From Unio delphinus (lineage: Eukaryota; Mollusca; Bivalvia; Unionida; Unionidae), in the NCBI GenBank assembly GCA_029339505.1, contig JAQISU010000166.1:6129001-6193000 (forward strand): a DNA stretch of 64,000 nt. The letters are read 5' to 3'. Made by a program: the position numbers and the translations under genes. Of the stretch, positions 38,334 through 52,744 are shown piece by piece. Below the pieces are notes generated by a model, which had not been told where the DNA came from, made no database searches, and saw only the letters and a program-made list of their open reading frames with translations. Each line of letters begins with the position of its first letter. Position 1 is the first letter of the stretch.

Positions 38334-39210
38334 TAACTACTACTGATACTACTACTACTATAACTACTACTGATACTACTACTGACTACTGACCACTGCT
38401 GATACTACTACTATAACTATTACTACTATGACTACTACTACTACTACTACTATAACTACTACTACTATGACTACTACTTCTACTGACTACTACTGATATT
38501 ACTACAGACTACTGATGCTACTACTACTATAATTACTACTGATACTACTACTACTATGACTACTACTGATACTACTGCTGCTATGACTACTACTTCTACT
38601 GACTACTACTGATATTACAACTACAGATACTACTGCTACTATAACTATTACTGATACTACTACTACTACTATGACTACTACTGATACTACTAATACTGAC
38701 TACTGCTGATACTATTACTATAATTACTACTACGACTACTGATACTACTACTACTTTGACTATTACTACTACTAATACTGACTACTGCTGATACTACTAC
38801 TATAATTACTAGTATGACTACTGATACTACTACTACTTTGACTATTACTACTACTAATATGACTACTACTGATACTACTAATACTGACTACTGCTGATAC
38901 TACTACTATAATTACTAGTATGACTACTGATACTACTACTACTACTTTGACTATTACTACTAGTACTACTAATACTGACTACTGCTGATACTACTACTAT
39001 GATTACTACTACGACTACTGATACTACTACTACTTTGACTATTACTACTACTAATACTGACTACTGCTGATACTACTACTATGATTACTACTACAACAAC
39101 TACTACTGATACTACTACTACAATGACTACTACTGATACTACTACTACAACTACTACTATGACTACTACTGATACTACTACTACAACTACTACTGATACT
39201 ACTACTACTA
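35928..39210. repeat. (ACT)n-based satellite, about 3.3 kb
   Basis: Almost entirely ACT-type triplets with interspersed GAT, ATG and ATA codon-like units (GATACTACTACTATGACTAC and similar). Longer blocks of about 100-150 bp are repeated, for example around TGACCACTGCTGATACTACT. The + strand yields Thr/Asp/Met-only open frames of up to 113 codons that begin and end within the array. A SINE interrupts it at 36324-36646. Confidence 0.95.
36324..36646 (+). mobile_element. SINE-B, full-length copy
   Basis: A tRNA-derived SINE: head ACCGCTCCGGTGGCCTAGTG with A-box TGGCCTAGTGGTTAGAGCG and B-box GGTTTGATCCCCGG. The body includes GGACTGGTCGGCCTGGTGTC and ACATGTCTGCGGCATGATGT. The tail is GTTAAAGCTACGTTAAAAAT followed by CAAACAAACAAACAA. 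A 13-bp target duplication, GCTACTATAACTA, is at 36311-36323 and 36647-36659; it lies in repetitive DNA but the length fits. In the tRNA-like fold the anticodon-loop triplet would read CGG. Confidence 0.9.
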
Positions 39211-39367
39211 AATTTAAAAAAGTACATTATCCTAAGTTTCAGATTGCACTGGACACCTGCTAATTTGTTAGAGGAAAGTTTTGCAAGTCTTTCACCTGTT
39301 GAAACTAATAATAGCTAAAATGTATGAAATGCGGATAAAAATTATGCACTTGGTGATATTATATAGT

Positions 39368-39370
<3 letters not shown>

Positions 39371-39430
<60 letters not shown>
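39371..39430. repeat. (GA)n microsatellite
   Basis: About 30 perfect GA dinucleotides. Confidence 0.97.
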
Positions 39431-39432
<2 letters not shown>

Positions 39433-39567
39433 ACTGTAATTGGGACCGAATATGAAGAATGGTCTTTTAATTTTTGTTGTCTAAGGGTCTAAAGGGCCTT
39501 GTATTAGAACATAATATTTTGATAATTTACACTTTTTTTGTTGGTATTGCACTTGCATCAGTTGGTT

Positions 39568-40180
39568 TCTTAGTAAGAGCTACATTGTGTGCAGTATAGT
39601 GAGGACATGGTCCTTAGTAAGAGCTACACTGTGTGGAGTATAGTGAGGACATGGTCCTTAGTAAGAGCTACACTGTGTGGAGTATAGTGAGGACAGGGTC
39701 CTTAGTAAGAGCTACACTGTGTGGAGTATAGTGAGGACAGGGTCCTTAGTAAGAGCTACACTGTGGAGTATAGTGAGAACATGGTCCTTAGTAAGAGCTA
39801 CACTGTGGAGTATAGTGAGGACATGGACCTTAGTAAGAGCTACACTGTGTGGAGTATAGTGAGGACATGGTCCTTAGTAAGAGCTACACTGTGTGGAGTA
39901 TAGTGAGGACATGGTCCTTAGTAAGAGCTACACTGTGTGGAGTATAGTGAGGACATGGACCTTAGTAAGAGCTACACTGTGTAGAGTATAGTGAGGACAT
40001 GGTCCTTAGTAAGAGCTACACTGTGTGGAGTATAGTGAGAACATGGTCCTTAGTAAGAGCTACACTGTGTGGAGTATAGTGAGGACATGGACCTTAGTAA
40101 GAGCTACACTGTGTAGAGTATAGTGAGGACATGGTCCTTAGTAAGAGCTACACTGTGTGGAGTATAGTGAGGACATGGAT
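39568..40180. repeat. 44-bp minisatellite
   Basis: About 14 very similar copies of a unit with core CTTAGTAAGAGCTACACTGT, GTGGAGTATAGTGAGGACAT and GGTC. Two copies lack a GT, which shifts frame and explains overlapping open frames. The high identity suggests recent amplification. Confidence 0.95.
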
Positions 40181-40754
40181 GATAAACCCTTGCATATTAC
40201 TCAACCTAGGTAATGACTGCTAGAAGAAATAAAATCTTGAGCCTCGTGGATGTACTGTGACATGTTCTGTCTACATATTTATTGTAAAGGTAGCAGTGTG
40301 CTCTAAAGCTTGAATTTTGCTATAATTAATACAGATCTAGTCTCTTTTGGCCACTGTTACATGATATTTACAATCAGAAAATTCAGTGGCTGAAAGACCC
40401 ACAGATGTACATGTTGTCATTTTAAGAATACATCTGAAGAATTTGACAGAAAGAACCTGTATAGCAAATCTTTTAATATTAACAAAAATAGAACCACCAT
40501 CTAACATGACTTTGTTGTTATGAAAAAGCTCTATAAATGACAACTTCTCAAAAGCAAAAACATTCTGTAATCCAATGTGGCTGCTGCTACTAAATGTTTA
40601 AAAAAAATTTCAAAAAAAATTTAATTGATAAAAAATGAAGCAAAAGAAAACTAAATAAATTTGACCCAATTTGGTAGAAAACAGGGTTTCATCTTTTCAG
40701 TTGCAGGATTCACATTAATTTCAGAAAAATCACTGAAAGTTACTGTTTATGCAT
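40181..40754. other. AHCYL intron, nothing recognised
   Basis: AT-rich spacer between two minisatellites. Confidence 0.4.
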
Positions 40755-41190
40755 TTACATACTCTGGCCTAACCTTTGCATACTGTTAATGCATCATGTA
40801 GTCTGGCCTAACCTTTGCATACTGTTAATGCATCACATAGTCTGGCTTAACCTTTGCATACTGTTAATGCATCATGTAGTCTGGCCTAACCTTTGCATAC
40901 TGTTAATGTATCACATAGTCTGGCCTAACCTTTGCACACTGTTCTTGCATCATGTAGTCTGGCCTATCCTTTTCATGCTGTTAATACATCATGTAGTCTG
41001 GCCTAATCTTTGCATACTGTTAATGCATCATGTAGTCTGGCCTAACATTTGCATACTGTTCTTGCATCATGTAGTCTGGCCAAACCTTTGCATACTGTTC
41101 TTGCATCATGTAGTCTGGCCAAACCTTTGCATACTGTTCTTGCATCATGTAGTCTGGCCAAACCTTTGCATACTGTTTGTGCATCAGACC
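40755..41190. repeat. 39-bp minisatellite
   Basis: About 11 copies of a unit with core GCATCATGTAGTCTGGCCTA, ACCTTTGCATACTGTTAAT or ..GTTCTT. Since 39 is a multiple of three, the + strand has a 139-codon open frame made only of the repeat (HHVVWPNLCILLM). It is not considered a gene. Confidence 0.95.
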
Positions 41191-41489
41191 ATATTGCAAC
41201 GATTTTGAAAGTCAATATGGGATGATCACCAGACGAGTTTTTGATGTGTCTAGTTCCAATCTAACATATATAATTGTCAGATATTTTATTTGTTGTTTTT
41301 TCTTTATGATAATATGTTATATACATTTGTATTTAATGCATGAATGACCTTTTCTACATTCAAGTTCTCTGTGTACCTGACCAGGGGCATTTAATTTTTA
41401 AACAACATAATACATAGCTAATGTTTCTGTTCGTTGAATTTTACAGACATTGTTACTTGTCACTAATTCTGTTGTTTAGCTTAAGACCA

Positions 41490-41910
41490 CAGAGTCATTG
41501 CAATATGAAAATCTTGTTTTCTGTGGTCATTATTGATAGTCATAGTGATATATGGTTGTCACCAAAAGACCCTATTATATTTAATTGGTCATGAATGAAA
41601 ATGGTGCCTCACTATCATCTATTGTGGCTACCACAATTGTGACAATTACAAATTGAAAATGTTGTCAATTATTCTCCTGAAGTTAGCATCATATTGGCAT
41701 GGGGTTGTCGCCAAAAGTCTTCAAACGGTATCTGGTTTTAGCTGAAATGAAAATAGTGCATATCTAGCATCCAGTATGGCTGCCATAGCAACAAATATTA
41801 CAATTGTATTGCTCTAGAATACCAGAGGTGGTATTAGCAATGGTCTTATCTTAAATTAAATTCTTTTCAGACAGTATAGTGCCAGTCCCTTTCAGGGACA
41901 CTCGTATATA
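41490..41910. repeat. Dispersed ATGGCTGCCAT-type repeat
   Basis: Contains GGTTGTCACCAAAAGACC, CATGAATGAAAATGGTGCCT, GAAATGAAAATAGTGCATAT, ATCCAGTATGGCTGCCATAG and TTCTTTTCAGACAGTATAGT. The phrases occur twice within the segment, so it may be two adjacent units. Confidence 0.5.
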
Positions 41911-42159
41911 TTTTTAAAACTTAGTTTCAATCATGCAAGAGTTATCAAAAGTTTTAAATGACCAAAATTTTGCATATCGCATGTAATTGAATTAATAGGA
42001 AACTGCTTTTTCTTCCATCTGCTGTTTAGTCTTAATGAACAGCAATTATCGTGTGAATGCCATACCTTGTTTGCTGTACCTCGTTAATCTTGGAATTGCT
42101 TCATTTGCTGTATGTCTTTTACCACATATTTTGACAGAATTCAGCTTGTATGATGCTTC

Positions 42160-42169
42160 ATATATATAT

Positions 42170-42238
<69 letters not shown>
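42160..42238. repeat. (TA)n microsatellite
   Basis: About 35 TA dinucleotides with one interruption (TACATGTA). Confidence 0.95.
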
Positions 42239-42239
<1 letters not shown>

Positions 42240-43084
42240 CTTTGAATCATTGGAATCATTGGATTGTTTTGATATAACTACAGAGAGACTGATTGTGTTT
42301 TATTTTCTGGTCACCCCAGTAGCTTAAAAAATATTTTTACTCTGATGTGTTGAAATAAAAGAAATACATATATACATTATGAAAATATATTGAGGTTAGG
42401 GGAAAAAATAACAGGTTCAAAAGAACATTCTGTTCCACAGTCCCTGGAAAATCAAATGAGGGGTCCCTTGTATGTTCAGTGTGAAGAAAATTGATAATAC
42501 AAGCAAGATTACTCCTGAACATATAATGTTTTTGTAGGATCTATATAAAAATGTTTAGAAAAAAAATTCACTGGCTCATAGATACACTTTTGGTGTTTCT
42601 TTAAATTTCTGCTTCTCATGGGTAAATAATGTAGTTTTCAAGAAAATTCTTATCATCATCACCAGTAAATTAAATGGCTGTATAATATTTTAATATTGTA
42701 TAATGTGTGCTGCAGTTAATTCTCGTCAGCTTTTACTTTGTCCTAGCAGTTCCTTATTAGTGATGTGAAAATAATAAAGATTTTAAGAAAAGAATTACCA
42801 ATGGAGAAACCCCACTAAACATTCCTTAAATAGAGATGAAATATTTCATTTAATTGGGTACTTCCTGCATCTCTGACAGCCACATTTTATTTATGGTTTT
42901 CATTTTTAATTATTTGTAAATGTTTACAGGCAGTAAGCTATGCTATTTACATGTGTACATGTACTGAGAAAAATAAAATAAAATATTAATTGCTATAATT
43001 AACTATTGGGTACTGATTCAGTTTTTGGAGTACTTATACTTTGGCCAAATAAAAAAGAATGTCAGTATAGTTACATTGAAAAAT
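42239..43084. other. AHCYL intron, nothing recognised
   Basis: AT-rich non-coding sequence. Confidence 0.4.
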
Positions 43085-43099
43085 TTAGGGTAGACAAGT

Positions 43100-43415
43100 T
43101 TGTTTGATTAGGATTTTTAACGTAGCTTTAACAATTTTTCAGTCATATCGCTACGATGTCTGCAGTGAGGCAGTTTATAGTGATGTCTAGCACTGAGACA
43201 TCATGCCGCAGACATGTAGCATGATGTCTCACCCAGTCACATTATCCTGACACCAGGCCGACCAGTCCTAACACTAACCTCTTTATGCTGAGCGTCAAGC
43301 GAGGCAGCTGTTAGTACCATTTTTTTGTAAGTCTTTGGTATGACTCGGCCGGGGATCGAACCCACGACCTCCTGCTTCCGGGGTGGACGCTCTAACCACT
43401 AGGCCACCGGAGCAG
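43100..43415 (-). mobile_element. SINE-B, full-length copy, minus strand
   Basis: Reverse complement of the 36.3-kb copy: tail side TTGTTTGATTAGGATTTTTA, head side CTAACCACTAGGCCACCGGA, with B-box complement CGGGGATCGAACCCACG. Target duplication: TTAGGGTAGACAAGT (43085-43099) and TTAAGGATAGACAAGT (43416-43431), slightly diverged. Confidence 0.9.
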
Positions 43416-43431
43416 TTAAGGATAGACAAGT

Positions 43432-44043
43432 CAGTATTTTCCTTCTTTATATTTTTGGCATGTTATTTGTTTGATCAAGACAGATTTAAACAAAGCATAA
43501 AGTAGCAAATATGCACCATTTGCTTCCAGAACTTAATTTTGATTGTAGTTACATCCCTTTGTTATGTTTTTTTCCAAATAAACTTTTTTTTAAAAGTTTT
43601 TTTCTTTCTTTAATTCTCCCTCCCCCCCCCCAATAAATGTAGGGTCAGCAGGGAAAAAAATAGAGTTAGGTAATTTGGTTATTTATGAATGATAGGAAGC
43701 TAGGACCACACATTATTTTTTTTAATTTTGATATTTATGAATTGTAGGTAACTAGAACCACACATTCTTTGTTTATTTGCAAATTTATGAATTAAAGGTA
43801 ACTGGATCCATTCTTCTTTTTAGTAATTACTCAGTAATTACCTCCTACTGCAGTTTTATGTACTGTGCAATTTATTGCCCAGTATGTACTTTTAATATGA
43901 TGGATCATAATATAACAAGTTGACTTGAGAATAAGGATATATTTTTGTACATGTTTCAAATGATGAATTTGAAGGGATCGTAAAAATAATTACAAACAGG
44001 TAATTCATTTCCAAATATCTTATATTGTTAGTTTTTTTTTTTT
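43432..44043. other. AHCYL intron, nothing recognised
   Basis: Short homopolymer runs (poly-C near 43622). A phrase around TTATGAAT..TAGGTAACTAGAACCACACATT is repeated two to three times at 43680-43810. Confidence 0.45.
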
Positions 44044-44056
44044 ACTTTGTTGTAGC

Positions 44057-44313
44057 AGGGGCCCTGAGTGGCCAAGTGGTCTACAGCGCTGTCTGTTACG
44101 GACCACTGCCATCTCACCTCTGTCTGCATGTGTTTGAGTCTAAGGTTCGGCAAATGTAGTTATGTGAGAAAGCTTGCCAGTAGCTTCTCGTGGGTCGGTG
44201 GTTCTTTCTGGGGTTTGTCCGGTTTCTTCCTTCACCATTAATACTGGCCGCCATGTATAGCCTATATTGTGCTGAAAATGGCGTTAAACCATATAAGCAA
44301 ACAAAAAAAAAAA
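44057..44313 (+). mobile_element. SINE-A, full-length copy
   Basis: Head AGGGGCCCTGAGTGGCCAAG, A-box TGGCCAAGTGGTCTACAG, B-box TGTTTGAGTCTAA (mutated), then the common 3' domain with AATACTGGCCGCCATGTATA and GGCGTTAAACCATATAAG. Perfect 13-bp target duplication ACTTTGTTGTAGC at 44044-44056 and 44314-44326. Confidence 0.9.
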
Positions 44314-44326
44314 ACTTTGTTGTAGC

Positions 44327-45288
44327 TCTTTTCCTTAAAGTTCAGTGTAATAGAACTAGTTATTTTTGTCATCTGGTTTATTTTTTAATTTTGTTATATA
44401 AATTCTTCCATTTTCATCCAGTCATTCTCCTACGAATGCATTCTGTTCCATATTTTCATCAATAAAGTTATTTTATTAAACTGACAACCATTTAGCTCCT
44501 TTGGTCAATACATGTATATGACATTTTCTCTTTGATAAAATTTGCTTTGAGCTGAAATGTTTTTCAAACAGTGCATCTGCTAAAATACATTTACCTGTGT
44601 TTGAAAGACAATCTTGTGCTAAGGGATTAAGTTTTAAAACTAAAAATTCAATTTGGGAATGACGCAGCATCATAGAAGTTTAAGTATCGTTGGAAATATG
44701 TGATAGATTAAAAGAGCATCAGAGGAAAGGGGTCAAGATCGGCAAAGAACTAGAAGAACCTAGAGATGAACTATAATCTTTGACCAAAGGCAATACTTGC
44801 ATTTTTGATGAAGAACTTTATTAAAAAAAAAAGAAAAGAAGAGAAAAGAAAAGGGATATCTAACAAGGAAAAGAAACTGTGTTAAACCTTTCTAAGAGAA
44901 TTGTAACTATTAATGATTACATTCTTCGAGGTATTGGGTTGTCATATTGTCTGAGAACAAAAGTGCATGATAATATTAATAATAATTTAGCAGAAGTAAT
45001 TTTCAAATACATAAGATCAGTAAAATTAAAATAATTTTTCTCACAATCTTGTACATATTCACAATATGGAAGTATTTTTCTACAAAATAAACCATTTTTC
45101 AATTAAAAAAAGAATTATCATTTACACTTTGTAGTTGATGAGATATTTATCTCAATTTTTATATTGAAGAAACTAAACAAGAAACTTTAAATAGCAGTCC
45201 TAAAAGAGAATATTTTACAAACATGTCTAAAGAAGAACTAGATTCTTTATGTACCGTATCACAAAATGAAAGTATTTTTAAAAAAAGC
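44327..45288. other. AHCYL intron, nothing recognised
   Basis: AT-rich with an A/G-rich run at about 44820-44875. No supported feature. Confidence 0.4.
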
Positions 45289-46120
45289 TTGGGGTACTTC
45301 CTGATATTCAAAAAGCATTGCAGGAATGTACCAATCCCACTCTTTGGGGCGGCGTTTGCACAGCTTCTTGAGCGTGTTCTTCAATGTCCATTTAAACTGT
45401 TTTACCAGTCCATTACATTGGGGGTGATAACGATGTAGTTGTGAGGTGTTTGATTTAACATCAGTTGGTTTACCTCTCCCATCATGAAACCATGAGACTC
45501 TCGTGTGAGAGTTTTAACACTTTGCCCCACTTCTCTTTCGGCATGATAACTTGATTAAAATGTTCGCTGCCTTTCATGGCATGGTGATACAAGATCCCCT
45601 TCTTGTAGGTGAACTTCACCATGCCATTCAGAGTTTCCTTCTCCGTTCACTCTTCAGCATATTTGTGCAACTGCACCAAAGTTGCATCCTCCTGCTGAAG
45701 CTTTCTCAATTTGTCTGGAAGTACATTATTGACTGGTGTTGACATAACTTCCATCGGATTTGGTTTCGTCTGTCGACTCTTGGATCTGGTTTCCACAGAA
45801 CTCGCTGGCATCGGTGTGCAGATTTCGGGTTCAGTTGTGGCAACACATAACGACATCCCAGTATGACGTCATGTGACAGTCCAGCCAAGCACACACTTTA
45901 ATTTTCCTCTTCAAAGACAGTGAATCGAGGTCAATGACAGCCACTGGCAATGAGTCACACATGCTGTTGCTGTTCTTGTACTGGACTTCAATTACCTCCC
46001 CTGTAAAGTCCTCTGGCTTGACATATTTCTTGTTGACAAGGTGCTGGAATGTTAACCTTGTGTCGTGCAATATGGTGGCACCTTCTCCGTTGACTGTTGC
46101 AGAATTTTATTTCCATTTTA
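45289..46120 (-). pseudogene. Ty3/Gypsy pol fragment (protease and integrase parts)
   Basis: Read on the minus strand. At about 46110-45850 a retropepsin-type segment occurs (GEGATILHDTRLTFQHLV, then LPVAVIDLDSLSLKRKIKV). At about 45840-45680 a linker follows (DKLRKLQQEDATLVQLHKYA). At about 45640-45500 comes the zinc-binding N-terminal part of integrase (KFTYKKGILYHH, then VLKLSHESHG). At about 45440-45290 comes the end of the integrase core (RYHPQCNGLVKQFKWTLKN, then RPKEWDWYIPAMLFEYQE). Most of the catalytic core is deleted, frames are broken, and no LTRs were found. GC content is higher than in the flanking intron. Confidence 0.8.
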
Positions 46121-46234
46121 ATTAACTGGCTTGACACCTTTGTGTGCCGAATTGACAGGACAAAATTATAACTTCAGTGTCTAACATGTAGATTTTGAAA
46201 TCTGGTTAATCCTTACTACATGACAGTACCTGAC

Positions 46235-46450
46235 ATAATATGTACATTTGTATAGTTTGGTTGTTTGTCAGTACTAGCATAAGCTTTACATGTGTATAGT
46301 TTTTAGGTGTGTCAGTAAATATCATAAGATATACATGTGTATAGTTTGTAGGTGTGTCAGTACTAACATATACTTGTTTATAGTTTGGATGTGTGTCAGT
46401 AAATAACATAAGATATACATGTGTATAGTTATGGATGTGTGTCAGTAATC
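46235..46450. repeat. Minisatellite of about 45 bp
   Basis: Four to five imperfect copies with core ACATGTGTATAGTTTGTAGG and TGTGTCAGTA. Confidence 0.85.
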
Positions 46451-47298
46451 AAGGCAGTTTATTTGATCAGAAATATAGAAAAATTTAGTTAATATATTAG
46501 GAACATAATTAGTATATTACGATCTTCAAGGATACACCAATGGCTATTTGATTTTGACAGTTTCCGCTGTAAGTGCTCATTCAAGATTACTCAGTTGACA
46601 AACTGTGCAAATGCCGTACAGAATCTTTAGATATTAATAGTTTGCCTCAAATTTCTGATTGATGTGGTGTTTTACAAATTAATATAAGTAAGGCTTTAAA
46701 AAGAAATTGACTAAAACAGGAATAGTTGTTTGGATGTTTTATGTGGAGTATGACAAAAATGTATCTTGAAATTTAAATGGTAAGGTGTTTTTTTTTATTT
46801 TAGCTCAGCATTGATAAATAGGAGCAGTTAACTACCTGTAATCGATCATTTAAATTTTTTTTTTTAATCATGGCAGCTCAAAGTGGTGGGAAATAGGTAA
46901 ACTGTATATACCAGTTTAACCTTTCAACATTTATTCATATCCTCACTGTAGTTTGAATTTCCTATGATCATTATGCTTGCATCAAAGTAGGAACGTTTTG
47001 TGCTTTGATATTTCAGTTTAATTTTTGGTGAAATAATTTTTGTTTACATTTGGATGGAAGCGAATCTGATGTATGTTTCTACCATTTTATACCTTCATTC
47101 TTTGATACAAGTGCTGCTTACTCATTTAACAGGAATATATCATTCATTAAACACGTTCACTATCAAGTGAAATGGTGCCTTTTTAAAACAGAACAGCTGT
47201 TATTAAATCAAGCAGTAACGTTATTTGTATACAGTTTTAAAAGCAAACCTTTTTGACATTATAGCCTGGATTGTGCAGAATATGCTGTTAAACCCAAT
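46451..47298. other. AHCYL intron, nothing recognised
   Basis: AT-rich non-coding sequence. Confidence 0.4.
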
Positions 47299-47398
47299 AC
47301 ATACATACATACATACATACATACATACATACATACATACATACATACATACATACATACATACATACATACATACATACATACATACATACATACAG
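47299..47398. repeat. (ACAT)n microsatellite
   Basis: About 25 perfect tetranucleotide units. Confidence 0.97.
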
Positions 47399-48761
47399 CA
47401 TTGGTGATAATTGATAAAATTTAAAATAAGCGCTGTTATTCATTATATGTATAGTACGTGAATACTTACCATTTTGCATTGGCTGTTTTTACTATATCTC
47501 TGTAGCTTTGCCAACTACTGCATACTTTGACAGGTAAGACAGCAAAACTTGCTGCCAAAACTTGATTTTATAACACAAAGCTAAAATAAATTGAGAACTT
47601 GATCCCCTTCTGAGAAACATTAATGAGGAATTAGCAGAAAATCTCAATTGTAAATTGATGATTATCCATTTCTCTGCCATAGCTGTAACAAAAACTATCA
47701 ATAAATCCATAAATTACTGAACCACAAAGTAGCTAGCATCCATTTGATTAATTTGCAGTCTTCGGGCTGTGATAGGCCCATGCAAGGTCTGGGATGGTTT
47801 TGCACAGTTTGATAACTCCTTGAATTGAGAACAATACTGGTGAAGCCCTGTGTAACTAATTTTGGCTCAGTGTACCAGTATTGCTGTTCTGTGGTGGGAA
47901 TGGATCTTAATCAACTCAACTGATATGTGTTGAACTGTGAATTTATATTCAGTCTAACTGAATGTACTTCATGGAAAAAATCATATGTGTATAATATATG
48001 TCTATATATACAGCATTCATATGTTCTGGCATATAAATCTTCCCGAATAGTCGGACAAGGTACACATACATTAAGTGTATGTACTGAGAGATGACTTGTC
48101 TATTCCAACCAGCCATTAAAGTCCATATTCCAGTTAGTACAGATAAAATTTAACAGAGGTGAATGATTCCAGTATATTCCATTAGCCAGAGGACCAGTAA
48201 AATTTTGTTATGTACTGTAATCTCTACACAGCCATGGTTGAGGAATAGTGTGGAGATATAGATATATATTCATGTACTCTGCTTGGTGAGTCTTACTAGT
48301 TTTTTGTTGCTTTTCTCTGGGATTCATAACTGACCTTTTGGCATTGTGACCATGACATTGGCCCGAAATAGTTCTTTAAAATTTACATTTCATTTTATTG
48401 AGCTCCAGTTTTGAGGGAATTAAAAATAAAAATCGTGATCTTGATGTAAACAAATTTGACACCTTAGTATTGAGTAGTAATTGGTTTGCTGCAAGCTGTT
48501 ATGCAAAATTTAGATAACATTGTCAGATAAAAGTGGTCATTGGATTTCGTAATCTACCGGTACACAATTTTGTTGAGTTTAAGTGTTTTTTCATGAAATT
48601 GTCTAATTGATTTCTTGGAATTACACCAGCTTGTTCTTTTTCTGCATGTACAGTGAAGAGAGACTAAAATTGTACAGATACATATATGATAAAACATACA
48701 AGTGCTATTTCCTGTGTTGGATCTGAAACTCAGTTTGATAGTTGAAGCTTATTTTTAACAG
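47399..48761. other. AHCYL intron upstream of the alternative exon
   Basis: No repeat or gene recognised. It would contain a promoter if the exon at 48762 (or one starting a little upstream) is an alternative first exon. No convincing TATA-plus-initiator arrangement was seen. Confidence 0.35.
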
Positions 48762-49013
48762 AGGATTGTTTACAGATGAACAAAATGTTGTCACAAAAGT
48801 TATTGACAAAGACATCATCAGATAATTGTGAGCATTTTGAGTTAACCGAAAAAATGAAACATATGGAGGAGGCAGATTTGTATAAATCTCGTACTGGGAG
48901 GAAGAGACACAGTGTTCAGCTTGACAAACGGATAACCCAGCAGGTCATTGGTAGTCAGGAATACAGACGGGCATCGAATGCAAGCTCATATGGGGAAAGT
49001 GGAGACGAGCTTT
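48762..49013 (+). CDS. AHCYL1: AHCYL alternative exon (cassette or alternative N-terminus)
   Basis: This open segment follows a good acceptor (CTTATTTTTAACAG) and ends at a strong donor (CTTT|GTAAGTTT). It is 252 nt long, enters in phase 1 and leaves in phase 1, so it can be inserted between the exons at 30605 and 58515 without changing frame. It also has an in-frame ATG at 48776, preceded by a second possible acceptor (TTTACAG), so it could be the first coding exon of an isoform. It encodes about 84 residues, basic in the middle (SRTGRKRHSVQ) and ending RRASNASSYGESGDEL. The RRASNAS piece is an RxxSxxS motif like that of the 30605 exon. Its sequence does not match vertebrate AHCYL N-termini that I know. 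It is assigned to this gene by phase, strand and ending, not by homology. Confidence 0.55.
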
Positions 49014-49031
49014 GTAAGTTTCAGTAACACA

Positions 49032-51438
<2,407 letters not shown>

Positions 51439-51550
51439 TTCTTTTAATTCTGCTATTTATATACTATTTACTAATCATAGGAAGGATAAGGTGCACATTT
51501 TTAGATGTGCACAAAGGAGACATTAACAACAACTGTGCAGACAGGCTAGA

Positions 51551-51811
51551 GGGGCCCAGAGTGGTCTAAATCTTTTTTTCATTATGGATCACTGCAGTCT
51601 CACCTCTATCTGCATGGGTTCGAGTTTCAGAATTGGCCAATGTGGATATGTGAGAAAGCTTGCCAGTAGTTTCTCATGGGTCGTGGTTCTTTCCAGGTTT
51701 TTTCCTAGGTTCTTACTCCATCATTAGTACTGGCCGCAATGTATAGGCTATAGTGTGCTGAAAAATGGCATTAAACCCTACAACAACAACAACAACAACA
51801 ACAACAACACA
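51551..51811 (+). mobile_element. SINE-A, full-length copy
   Basis: Head GGGGCCCAGAGTGGTCTAAA (A-box shortened), B-box GGGTTCGAGTTTCAG, 3' domain with GTGAGAAAGCTTGCCAGTAG and GGCATTAAACCCTACAACAA, and a tail of ACA repeats. Perfect 14-bp target duplication GCAGACAGGCTAGA at 51537-51550 and 51812-51825. Confidence 0.92.
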
Positions 51812-51825
51812 GCAGACAGGCTAGA

Positions 51826-52744
51826 AGTAAACAACACATGTATGCCCTTAACTGTGTCTAAGCTTGCACCTGTCATAGATTGAGATGGTACCATTATTTA
51901 GATTCCTAACTTTGTCTAAGCAAACACTTCTAATCTCTTGAGATGGTACCCTTATTTAGGTCATATAATGATGGTCCTAGTTTATATTCCCTTTGTCAAA
52001 GCAGTTGCCACTGAGTTCACCAGTACTACATGATAAACCATGTTACTGGGACATAATGCTTGAATTGTTTGGCATTTGTATTTATTCAGTTGATCTTGTT
52101 AAGCCAAGGTTTATACTTATATATGTACCCACAGTTATCCCATAGCATTCTTTGCCTACAGACTTGCACAATAGATAATTTTCTACTTTTGTCAAGCATA
52201 TCAGCTGTTATTAATTTATTTATACTTTTCTTGCAAGGTAAGTAGACCATAATAATGTATTACACCTTCATGCTTACCATGGTCTTGCTCCATTCATTAC
52301 CTCCAATGTAAGTTCAAAGACACATTATGGAAGTGTAGTTACAGTAAAACTGACCTATTGCTGACATATTGCTGACCAATTATAAAGTTAGAAGTTGTTC
52401 TTAATTGACAGGTTCTTTCATTTCAAGATTAAATGTTTAGTTCAAATAAGGAAAAGGGTTCATAGAATTTGTCAGTCACATTTATAGTAAGGCATCTATT
52501 GTGAAGAAATTAAAAATGTAGAAGAAATAAAGGGTCCAGTGTTGCAGATTCCAGTTTACTTACACTAAGACCGTACCTTTTCAAACTGTGAAGAAATAAT
52601 ATTTTTTTCTTCATCATACCTGGATGAATATACTCAAAAACTAAATAGTGTGTTGTATAAAATTCTTAAAGATTTATTTCTCTCACATTTTAACGATGTT
52701 CATATGAACCTTGAGTGACCTACATTATAAGGGATATACATTAT
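51826..52744. other. AHCYL intron, nothing recognised
   Basis: Non-coding. A small duplication occurs near 51850-51960 (GAGATGGTACC.TTATTTAG, twice). Confidence 0.4.

Noticed and set aside
35946..39263. Thr/Asp/Met-rich open frames that look like a mucin gene
   Set aside because: They consist only of the ACT satellite, start and stop inside the array and shift frame freely.
40789..41208. 139-codon + strand open frame
   Set aside because: It is a translation of the 39-bp minisatellite, whose unit length is a multiple of three.
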